A stretch of 27,875 nt of DNA from positions 1-27,875 of the forward strand of contig JADKGY010000024.1 in the NCBI GenBank assembly GCA_016722045.1. The letters are read 5' to 3'. A program made the position numbers and the translations under genes. This document shows, piece by piece, positions 16,493-25,079 of the stretch. This DNA comes from Candidatus Opimibacter skivensis (lineage in GTDB: Bacteria; Bacteroidota; Bacteroidia; Chitinophagales; Saprospiraceae). The notes below the pieces were generated by a model. That model saw nothing but the letters and a program-made list of their open reading frames with translations. It was not told where the DNA came from and did no database searches. Numbering within the stretch: position 1 is the stretch's first letter; every line of letters starts with the position of its first letter.

Positions 16493-16810
16493 TTTAGTTG
16501 ATTATTTTAAAGCGTATTTTACTACTAATAAACCTAACAACGAGAAATATATACTTGTTTGATCAAAATTGGTACACCATTAACAAAACAAAAATGCTGC
16601 CGAATTTGTAATAATCTGATTATTAGGTGTTTATATGAAAAATGGACGTCAAAACTATTGTGTTTTTTGTAGTATTCCTACACAATTATAAATAAAATAC
16701 TCTCTATAATAATATGAAACCTACAATTTTTTATTTATAAAGGCAACCAATACTTGTCCCAAATGGTATATAGTTCCCCTTATCCAGGGATTCGGGGGGC
16801 AAAACCTAAA
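16493..16810. other. 318-bp AT-rich spacer, nothing recognised
   Basis: Lies between the end of the AraC-type regulator and the start of the HEPN-like operon, both on the minus strand, and should contain that operon's promoter. It is markedly AT-rich (TATAATAATATG, TTTATTTATAAA). A weak TGTAG-TATTC-CTACA hairpin is the only structure I see. It has no heptamer array, unlike most other spacers here. Confidence 0.5.
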
Positions 16811-18716
16811 CTACACACTACTCCCCTTCTTCATAAATTCCTTCGGTGTCATCCCAGTTTCTTTTTTGAAGTATGTATTAAAAACAGTTTTGGAATTAAA
16901 ACCACTTTCATAAGCGAGGCCAATCAATGTAAGATGCGCCTTACCTGGATCTTTAGAAATCTGCTTGAAATATTCGATCCTGTCATGATTGATGAATTCA
17001 TTGAAGTTTTTTCCCATGCCCTCATTAAGTAGCCAGGAGAGTTGATTGGGATGGATGTCTATCTGTTCTGCCAGTGAGCGCAAGGACAGATCCGGATCTA
17101 AAAAAGGTTTTACTTCGTGGATATGTTTCAACAAAAGCGCAGTATAGGTTTTCACTGTCGCCTCATCCAGAAGTTCTTTCTTCTTCTTTGTTTTTTCAAT
17201 GCCTTCTTGAGTCTGATATAAAATTTTATGATACTCCGCATATCGTGGATCATTTTTCAACACATCAACCAAAGGGTCAGGATAGCGAAGGAGTAACAAA
17301 GATGATTTTTTCTCCATGCCCTGACGGACACATTCAAATGCATGGTCATTGTCTCCCATGACGCCATACATCAGGAACAGATAGGATTCTGCATTGAACC
17401 CATCAGGACTATTTGCTGCTTCCAATAATTGGTTTAGAGATGTTGCAGCATTTTTAGAATCTTTCATTACAGCATATGCCAGACCGGAAATTCCTAATTT
17501 ATTTATAGGATCCACAATGTCAGAAGGCATATCATCAAAATAATGAAGGACTTCATCCCCACGACCCATCTTCAGCAGACAATGACATTTGACAGTATGA
17601 ACAGGAATATTTTTGGGATTCTGTTTCAGGCAACTATCCAATTGCTCAAGAGAAGTATTGTAATCTTCGAGCATGTAATGGAAATAGGCGTTGAAAAACA
17701 ATGTTTCCTGCGACAGGGGTCTATACTGAGGGCTATATCTAAATGCTGACGTGATTTTTCCCTTTCATTCGCGATGATGTACAGGAAGGACATAAACTGC
17801 TGCGCTTCTACATAGTTTGGCTGAATGTCTATAGCCTTTTGCATGCGATTAAAAGACTCTTTATAATCACAAGCCGTAAAAAAGGCAAGATGTCCGAGCT
17901 GATAATGTACACCTGGCAATTGTTCATTCAGCAGAAGTGCATGGTGAGTTAATTGAATTGTTTTTCCCCATCCTTCCCCGGCAGGCATAAAACCGGTTGT
18001 GGCCATAAATCCATAACATTGTGCCAGACCCAGATAAGATTCAGTATGATTGGGATCAAGCTCCAGTGCCTTCTCATAAAGTGAAATCGCGATACGGATG
18101 TCCTCCGGATTCCATTTATTAAAATGGTATTTAGCTTTAAGTGAATATTCATACGCATCTATATTGTCCGTTTGCTTTCCGACGAGGTGTTCCTGAATTT
18201 CAAAGTGTCCAAATTGTTCTCTTAACTTTTCAGCGATCAACAGGCTGATCTCATCTTGTATTTCAAAATATTTTCAAGCTTTCTGTCCCAGGTTTCAGAC
18301 CAGAAATGAAAATCTTCTTCGGCCTGGATGAGCTGGGCAGTGATTCGAATTGTATGCCCTGACAGCCGGACACTGCCTTCAAGAATGGCGGAGACATTTA
18401 GTTCTTTCGCGATTTGCGGAACGGGAATATTTTTATTTTTAAAAAAGAAAGAAGACGTACGCGAGGTTACTTTTAAGCTCTTGATTTTTGCTAACGCATT
18501 GATGATTTCTTCAGTAATACCGTCGCTGAAATATTCATTCTCCCGACTTGTACTCATATTGACAAACGGAAGAACAGCTATTGTCTTATGAATACTATTG
18601 TGTTTGCTTTTTATTTCCAAAGGTTGAGGAATGATGATACCATCGTTTGCAACCGCAAATATTTCAACCGGCTGAATTGTATTAGCTGCAAGCTGACGTA
18701 CTTTTTTCTCTTTCAT
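16811..18716 (-). CDS. TolB-like/TPR/AraC transcriptional regulator (two frameshifts)
   Basis: A cytosolic regulator of about 635 residues. The first 40 residues (MKEKKVRQLAANTIQPVEIF, AVANDGIIIP) resemble the tail of a class III adenylate cyclase domain whose catalytic part is absent. A TolB/FlgO-like domain follows (IAVLPFVNMSTSRENEYFSD, GITEEIINALAKIKSL, LEGSVRLSGHTIRITAQL), then several TPR-like repeats (SLYEKALELDPNHTESYLGL; RMQKAIDIQPNYVEAQQF). A C-terminal AraC-type helix-turn-helix ends it (LSLRSLAEQIDIHPNQLSWL; YESGFNSKTVFNTYFKKETG with MTPKEF). The breaks at 18265-18268 (four A) and 17716-17719 (four G) each join with one added base (NIFEIQDEIS; SIDPLSQETLFF). The adjacent porin gene ends 80 bases upstream of its start, so co-transcription is possible. 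Confidence 0.88.
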
Positions 18717-18796
18717 GAATTCATCTTAGGGGATCAATGTAAGGTATATCCCTCATTCGGTGATTGAAGCGTTAGTCCATGAGGAGCTCATCGCCA

Positions 18797-20217
18797 TTAA
18801 ATTCTCAATGCAAGTATTAAATACATTCTTACCATCGTCTTATCAACTCCATTGGCCGCTGTAAAATATTCCCCGGGACTAAATACAGAAGTGGTAAACT
18901 GCATATTGAGATAATGATTGAAATAATAATTGAAATACCAGTCACCACCATATCCGATTGTTTTGTTGTCAGTCATCAATGAATTCAGATTGACAGTGGC
19001 GATTCCTGTGGATCTGTCTTTTGATTCCAATACTGTGGCATACACACCATGCACTCCTGTCGCCAACAATCTTCCCAATTTCCAATTGAGATGAAACGTA
19101 GCGGCCTGCACATTAGAACCTTTGAATGCATCAATAAAACCAAAACGGCGATGTTCATTTTGCCAAAGCACATTATAGGATTTAATCTCCTTATCTCCCG
19201 GCTTATCATCGCCACTGGCGCGATAATAGGTGAGATCTATACTCACTTTATCATCCTTTGAGAAATAACCTGCACTTACTTCTGCCGCATACGCTTTCAC
19301 TGTGCATTTAGCTTCTTTCGTCACGATCGCATGACCTGTACCGGACTGATAGATCATTTCTGCTGAATATCTTATGTTGGACATTTGTCCGAAAATCCGC
19401 ACATCGGGCATAAACACGGATGTATTGAATCCACTGTTATATTGAGTAATTAAATAGGGAAGATTCGCATCAAGGTTAAGCGCTTCGGAAAAATGAAAGG
19501 TATTAAAGCTGCCCACCAAAAGCGGGTGATTCCATTCAATCCCGGCTGAATCAGGTGCCTGCTGATACAACTGCACCCACATCACATCATGGGTCGATCG
19601 ATCAGTCTTATATCGAAGTCGTACACTTTCAAAGCTTCTGCCCTTTGTAAAATCATCATCTCCTACAAGAATTTCAGTTCCATATTTGCCCAGGCACATA
19701 CGGCCGAAACGCAATGACAACCTGCCCGCCCTGTCTAACTTCTTCATGTCAACATATGCTTCATACAATGACAGATTCGGATCAAGTGGACCAAGGCTGC
19801 GCGTATACACACCATACGACTGCAGGTTAAAAACCATATCAATGTTTTTCGGTAGCGAAACCTTTCCTCCGAAATCACCTCTCAGATAAAAATTAAGATG
19901 GCCGGTGTCCCTGGCTAGTCCGGCTTCTTTGTACTCGAATGTTCCTTCAGGACGAAAGAAAAAGTAACGAGAGGTGTGAACTGTACTTTATCCGGAGGAG
20001 GCATGGAACCCACAGAACCATCATCCTTCAAAGGAAGATGGATATCCGAAAAATAACCTGTATCCCTGGGGAGGTATGGAATAATTCCATCTGCCGGCAA
20101 TATTGAATGTGCCGCTTCTGTCGAATTGTCTTCTACAGTTGAAGACTGATATTGCGCCTTTACATTACCGATAAGACTTACGAAGAGAATAAAAGAGAGG
20201 AGAAGATTGCTTTTCAT
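18797..20217 (-). CDS. Outer-membrane alginate-export-like porin (one frameshift)
   Basis: About 473 residues with a signal peptide (LLLSFILFVSLIGNVKAQ), then a proline-rich stretch (LPADGIIPYLPRDTGYFSD). Alternating polar/aromatic strands of a beta barrel follow: SLYEAYVDMKKLDRAGRLSL-RFGRMCLGKYGTEILVGDDD and SFESVRLRYKTD match the alginate-export (AlgE-like) pattern GR-x-G-E-LVG...R-FD-VRL. The last strand is MVRMYLILALRI. The frame breaks at five A (19959-19963); one added base yields FFRPEGTFEYKEAGLARDTG-HLNFYLRGDFGG. It probably passes an oligosaccharide or another small solute across the outer membrane; substrate unknown. The regulator gene next door could control it, but no direct sign is visible. 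The upstream spacer carries an AATAACG array. Confidence 0.82.
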
Positions 20218-20268
20218 TTTGATTTGATTGGGAGTTGGAGAAATCTAAGATTCCAAATATACTTATAG

Positions 20269-20338
20269 AATAAGGAATAACAAATAACGAGTAACGAATA
20301 ACGAATAACGAATAACGAATAACGAATAACGAATACTG
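20269..20338. repeat. Heptanucleotide array (AATAACG)
   Basis: Ten 7-bp units (AATAAGG, AATAACA, AATAACG, AGTAACG, five further AATAACG, AATACTG) about 50 bases upstream of the porin ATG. TAA is in nearly every unit on the outward plus strand. It merges directly into the degenerate inverted-repeat element that follows. Confidence 0.95.
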
Positions 20339-20446
20339 ACGTGAGTGTCTACTGACGTTTGAGTGTCTCCGACCTCGAACCCCCGAAATCAAATGAATAC
20401 CGAATAACGAATACTGACGTTCGTAGTTCGAGGGGCAAGCCCTGCC
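20336..20446. repeat. Degenerate copy of the 13135-13231 inverted-repeat element
   Basis: 20355-20380 matches the 26-bp arm with two substitutions (TTTGAGTGTCTCCGACCTCG). CCGAAATCAAATGAATAC after it matches the reverse complement of the loop of the first copy. The second arm is reduced to GTTCGAGG, preceded by stray AATAACG units and followed by the half palindrome GGGGCAAGCCCTGCC. This looks like a mosaic of three repeat families. Confidence 0.75.
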
Positions 20447-20504
20447 AATACACCAGATGTCCACCTTTTCCGCCCATTCTGCCATTCTTCCCTTCATGCA
20501 TTTT

Positions 20505-21185
20505 TTATTGCACATTTCCGTCAAATTCATCTATCGATTTGACAAAATGTGGCTTGAACGTGCGCATCAGGAAATACTCCGAAAGGATAAGATGAGTCAG
20601 AAATAAGATCAGCGACATGAGGAGCAATTCGTTGTTGTGCATGTATACAATGAGAAAGCCAAACAATCCCTGGCCGCAGATTGAAAACCCGGCAAGGTTA
20701 TAATATTTGCGGATGTATTGGCAATGGATATCCGCATTTTGCCTGCTCATGATATTTAAAAACAAATCCGCTTCAATACGCCAGGCCGCAGCAAAATAAG
20801 CGAATGAACCAACGACAAGAAAGATGGCAAATCCTACAGTCCATCTGCCCATATCGATATCCAGTAAAGACGTCCGGATCGTCAGGTAAGAAACAAGAAA
20901 AAACTGTCCGATACTCACCACAAAAGGAATAATCGTATCAATAATATTGGGAAACCATCGCAGATAAAATATCCCGATAGCATAATGGTGCCATACAATA
21001 AAGATGATGAGCATCATCAGTGCCAGGGGCAATACCTGAATATCTGTCCATGGATGTTCGGATATTGCAAAATAGGTAATGATGATTGGCACCAACTGCG
21101 AAAGGGCTACACTTTGCAAAAGTGAGATAAACGTGAGATAGATGGTGGCAAAATAATTGCTGACTAATTCTGCTTTCTTATACAT
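20505..21185 (-). CDS. Six-helix membrane protein, unknown
   Basis: 226 residues, unbroken, with about six hydrophobic helices, for example ISLLQSVALSQLVPIIITYF, LPLALMMLIIFIVWHHYAIG, IIPFVVSIGQFFLVSYLTIR, WTVGFAIFLVVGSFAYFAAA and LLLMSLILFLTHLILSEYFL. A histidine pair (WHH) and an acidic/aromatic stretch (DIHCQYIRKYYNLAG) face loops. I do not recognise the family and assign no function. A pure GATTTTC array lies 11 bases upstream of the ATG, the same distance as the array at the hydrolase at 1937. Confidence 0.78.
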   Translation of the reverse strand: MYKKAELVSNYFATIYLTFISLLQSVALSQLVPIIITYFAISEHPWTDIQVLPLALMMLIIFIVWHHYAIGIFYLRWFPNIIDTIIPFVVSIGQFFLVSYLTIRTSLLDIDMGRWTVGFAIFLVVGSFAYFAAAWRIEADLFLNIMSRQNADIHCQYIRKYYNLAGFSICGQGLFGFLIVYMHNNELLLMSLILFLTHLILSEYFLMRTFKPHFVKSIDEFDGNVQ

Positions 21186-21196
21186 AGACTATTTTG

Positions 21197-21266
21197 GATT
21201 TTCGATTTTCGATTTTCGATTTTCGATTTTCGATTTTCGATTTTCGATTTTCGATTTTCGATTTTT
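21197..21266. repeat. Heptanucleotide array (GATTTTC)
   Basis: Nine perfect GATTTTC units plus a final GATTTTT, starting 11 bases before the ATG of the membrane protein. It is the most homogeneous array here and the one heptamer array without a stop codon on either strand. Confidence 0.97.
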
Positions 21267-21355
21267 TAGAATCAATACAAATTTCCTTATTTTATTGTGA
21301 AAAAGCATAGCCGCAAATTAACACTAATTGTGCTCTTCTCCCCCTCTCACCCTCC

Positions 21356-21383
21356 CACTCTCTCACTCTCTCACTCTCTCGCT
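21356..21383. repeat. Octanucleotide array (TCTCACTC), copy 1
   Basis: About three and a half 8-bp TCTCACTC units. The same unit recurs at 21555-21586 in the same orientation, so a ~170-bp segment is framed by direct repeats. A hairpin GAAGTT-TACC-AACTTC (21388-21403) follows. Confidence 0.9.
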
Positions 21384-21554
21384 ATTTGAAGTTTACCAAC
21401 TTCGAATCTATATCACGAATCTATGTCCTTTTTGGAAATCAAACTCAAGCAGCCTGTGGCTGCGATTGAAAATCAATTGCCGATCAGAACGGGCTATGAC
21501 TCGTACTTTGATGCTGTTGGACTGGCAGGTGCAAGCCGCTTCCAATGCAATTTC
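21384..21554. other. Segment between octamer arrays with protein-like frames on both strands
   Basis: On the minus strand a frame reads REIALEAACTCQSNSIKVRV, then IARSDRQLIFNRSHRLLEFD, then FQKGHRFVI and a stop. It lies in the same frame as the esterase, separated from it by the stop codon in the array. On the plus strand MSFLEIKLKQPVAAIENQLP and IRTGYDSYFDAVGLAGASRF also looks like protein, from an ATG at 21423. Only one can be real. I recognise neither, and this may be a gene fragment or a dispersed element. Confidence 0.4.
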
Positions 21555-21586
21555 TCTCACCTTCTCACTCTCTCACTCTCTCACTA
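21555..21586. repeat. Octanucleotide array (TCTCACTC), copy 2, supplying a stop codon
   Basis: Three 8-bp TCTCACTC/TCTCACTA units preceded by TCTCACCT. On the minus strand GTGAGAGA encodes the last residues VRE of the esterase and its TGA stop (21573-21575). The esterase C-terminus is therefore made of repeat DNA. Confidence 0.9.
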
Positions 21587-22443
21587 CTGGGTACAACATT
21601 CTGAATGCATTAAACACAGCCTGGTGCTCAATCGTAGCGTGATCTTCCTGTGGAAGGTAGTCGAAATAAACAGTTATAGTTTTACTCTTTGTACTTTTTA
21701 TTTTGTCGTATAGTACATTAGCATCTACTTCCATGACATGTGGAGTAGCCCCTCTGACAAGACCTTCTTTTCCAACGCCGATATAGATATCTTTTTTTTG
21801 CGAAAAAGTTGCCCGCAGAATATCAGGTTGCAGATTTAACAGAGATCCATTGTCCCACCACAAGCTGGGACTGATGATGATAAATTTATCAAAGAGATAT
21901 GGTTTTTTAAATAAAATCTCGGTGGCTACCAGCCCGCCCAAAGACTCGCCGATGATCGTTCGGGCGTTATTTGTTTTATACATTCCGGCTATGAATGGTT
22001 GTAATTCATTTTCAATAAACAACATGAATTTATCTGAATGACCTGTTGTGGGGTATTCCAGTTGATCGTCAATAATTGTGGTCGGATATGTAAAATCTCT
22101 TTTTACGGTCTGTATTGGCTATTCCGACGACAATGGACTTAGGGACACGATTGATCCAGGAGAAATTATTGAATTGAACAAGACCGACAATATGAATAAA
22201 GTCCTCGTCGGCACCCCCATCAAGCAAATAGATGACCGGATAACGAATAGTATCTGCCTGATTATACCCATCAGGCAGATAAATATTTAGAATCCTTTTT
22301 TCACCCAATTGTGCTGATTGGATTTCTTCAATTGAGCCAAGGATGAAGGGCTTTGATGTATTGGATTGAATAGATTTATTTGTCTGTGCACCTATGGAAG
22401 ACATACAGAAAATAAGAACAAGAAGTATGATGAATGATCTCAT
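21573..22443 (-). CDS. Secreted esterase, IroE/Fes-like alpha/beta hydrolase (one frameshift)
   Basis: About 290 residues with a signal peptide (FIILLVLIFCMSSIGAQ). It shows the pattern of the esterase-D/siderophore-esterase group: LNIYLPDGYN, then RYPVIYLLDGGADEDFIHIV, nucleophile Ser in TIIGESLGGLVATEIL, IISPSLWWDNGSLL and a C-terminal His in PQEDHATIEHQ. It probably hydrolyses an ester outside the cytoplasm; the substrate is unknown and no siderophore genes are near. The frame breaks at five T (22100-22104). Removing one base gives TDRKRDFTYPTTIIDDQLEY and PTTGHSDKF, then MLFIENELQPF. The natural end is probably around AFRMLYP, with VVRE added by the octamer array. Confidence 0.88.
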
Positions 22444-22604
22444 ATTATTTTAGATATATACTTTCTGAAATGTTTGAATCCGTTCAGCGGAATATTTTGA
22501 GCAATATATTATATGTTTTGATGATTATCAAAATCAACAATGAATCTATATTCTTCAAATTATTGAAATTCTATTTCTTAAAGAAAAACATCTATCACAT
22601 GAAT

Positions 22605-22690
22605 GTGCGTAAATATTCCGCTCCGATGGAGCTCACAAATCCCTTTATTTTCCTTTTCTACAGATATTTCGCTCCTACGGAGCTAATAAA
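22605..22690 (-). repeat. Two isolated GCTCC/GGAGC hairpin units
   Basis: GTAAATATTCCGCTCCGATG with GAGCTC, and ACAGATATTTCGCTCCTACG with GAGCTA, are reverse-oriented relatives of the repeat at 2217-2779 (including the TATCTGTA link seen there). They lie in the spacer between tamL and the esterase, an AT-rich stretch where I see no gene. The open frames across it are repeat by-products. Confidence 0.85.
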
Positions 22691-22722
22691 TTCACAGCAC
22701 TTCAATAAGATATTTTGCTTTC

Positions 22723-25054
22723 TCAAAACGGGTACCCTATTGCCACATGAAAAACAAGATTCTCTTTACGCCATCCGGGACTACCGAAACGGAGATCATT
22801 GAATACCCATCGCTGTCCTTCAGGAAGCCAGGGCTTACGCAACGGGAATGCAAGATCAAAACGTAATATCACAAACGAAAGATCAAAACGCAAACCGGCA
22901 CCTGTACCGACAAGTAAATCTTTCAGAAAATGATTCGAAAATAATGATCCCTCTTTCCTCGCCGCCGGATCAAGGTCATCGTGCAATAACCAGATATTGC
23001 CTGCATCAACAAAGATGGCTCCATTGATGAAGCCTGCAAGTTTGGTGCGGTATTCGGAATTAAATTCAAGCTTGATATCACCTGATTGATCCGCAGTAAA
23101 TCCTTTCGAAGTATTTGGATCATCCGGAGCATAGTAGGATCCGGGGCCTATCGTGCGCGCCCTGAAGGCCCTGATACTATTACTTCCACCAATAAAAATT
23201 GTTTGACAAAAGGAAGATTCACAGAATTGCCATATGCATATCCATATCCTGCAAAAACTCGATTGGCAAGCTTTGAATTTGCTCCTAATTTTAAATAGTA
23301 TCTGAAATCATTATCTATCTTGATGTATTGAGCGAATGATGTCCCAAAAAGCGTTTTACCCTTTCCGGCTTTAATATCCGCACCTGTCACTAAACCTAAA
23401 ATATTTCCGGACAGATCAAGACCACCCTGATAATAGAATGTATTGACCTTTTTTTGTCTGTGCCGTATTTGTATACGTGTAATGATACGTTGATCCGAAT
23501 GTAAACTGATCTTCGATCGCCTTTTTTAATGTGGCATCGGTTTCTGCCAGCATTCTATAGATATCCGTAACACTGGACGCATGTACATAATTGACCTCTA
23601 TCGGATTGAGCTGATGTTCTTTACTGATAGTTTCTTTCCAATTATATCCGCCTACAGTTCGAATAGAATTGAGTGTGTATGAATTTTGTCTCTGTAGAAA
23701 ATCATACCCAAGTGTAAATCTTGTCTTCGGTACAAACGGACCTGTGTTTCCAATTTTAAATGGCGTTATAAACCTGGGAACACTCAACGAGATCTGTGCA
23801 CCCAATTTGAAGTAACTCCGATTGGCTATCCCCTCCTTTATTCCTGTCTGTATATCGGCACCCCCATATGCTGAAACGGTGAGCAATTCAGCTCCACGAA
23901 AAGAATTACGGTTTCGCCAGTTGACAGTCAATTCCGTTCCGGTAAAGTCCGCATCTGTTTTTTGCCTGATAACTCGAGACGTATAGATTTCTTCGGATAA
24001 GGCGTGAGAATATAATAGACATTTAGTCGTGCAGAATCACCTGTCTCCTCAAACTTATTTTTTACAAATTTGAAAGCTCCAAGGCTGACCATACTGTTGA
24101 GCGACACACTATGATCTGTTCGGTTGTATATATCGCCGGGATGAAAATGAATAAGACGCTCAAACGTCAATGGCTTCCATTTATGCTCAGGATCGATGAT
24201 ATAGAAATCATTTTGCTTCACTGCATGCGAGATATCAATGGTGTCATTTGTAATATCAAATTCAGGAAAAACATACGTGTTAGCTATTTTGTAGATACGC
24301 TTCGCTTTATCAGGTATGGAAGATTTGATCCGTACAAAGAGATCTACTTTGTGCTCTCCTATCGTACTGTCGACAAGCACCAGAATATCATCGGGAGAGA
24401 AAAAATAAAAACCATTCTCCTTAAGTCGCAGATCAATTCGCTCACGTTCCGCTTTGATGACATTGAGATCATAGGCGTCACCGGATTTCAAAAACGTTTC
24501 TTCTTTCGTCTTCATCACCGCATCTCCTGCTTCATCTGTGCTGTCGATCAGAAATTTGACATCGCGGATAGTATATTGTGAACCGGGTACAGCCGTATAG
24601 ATAACTTTGACTTTGCGGTTCTTATCCTTTACCTCAGCAGTACATCGCGAATTAAAATAACCTCTGTTTTCAAGTCGATTGCATAATATTTTGAATTAGC
24701 ATCAACGCTGACTGCACTGAACAGAACAGGAGGCTCGCCCAGCTTATGTTTGATAAAATACTTAAGACCTTTTTTACTTTTGACTGAATCGACGAGATTG
24801 TAAAACATGAGCTTGTACCGGATACCCAAAAGTGATGTATTTGGTTTCGGCCGTACTAAACTCTGAAGTTCACTTCCTAATGCTTTTTTCTGTTTAGCCG
24901 TTTTATGCTGATCATCAATTTTTACGTTTGCTCCGATATAAAGTTTTTCATTCGGAGGTAGCTTTTTTGTGACACTGCAGGAGAAAACTGAACATAGGAC
25001 CATCATAACAATGCACAGCCTCACAATCCCATTCAAGCAGATTGAGCTAAGCAT
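22723..25054 (-). CDS. tamL: TamL, Omp85-family outer-membrane lipoprotein (four frameshifts)
   Basis: The TamA/BamA-like partner of TamB in Bacteroidota, about 776 residues. The start MLSSICLNGIVRLCIVMMVL (ATG at 25052-25054, 25 bases after tamB) leads to lipobox FSC-S, followed by VTKKLPPNEKLYIGANVKID. POTRA domains follow (ILCNRLENRGYFNSR; VIYTAVPGSQYTIRDVKFLI; GDIYNRTDHSVSLNSM with VSLGAFKFVKNKFEE). The barrel carries the Omp85 signature GGSNSIRAFRARTIGPGSYY and the aromatic last strand NLVFHVAIGYPF. Breaks lie at 24689-24692, 23958-23963, 23449-23455 and 23194-23198. Each is a homopolymer repaired by a one-base change, with perfect continuity (for example GKKTDADFTGTELTVNW and TKKVNTFYYQGGLDLSG). 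An in-frame TTG at 25111 is a poorer start. Its job is inserting or assembling envelope components together with TamB. Confidence 0.93.
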
Positions 25055-25079
25055 ACTTGCAGCTTTGTCCTCGTCTATC

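Noticed and set aside
22434..22802. 122-codon plus-strand frame between esterase and tamL
   Set aside because: It is AT-rich, runs through the GCTCC repeat units and then antisense to the tamL end. It has no domain or start signal.
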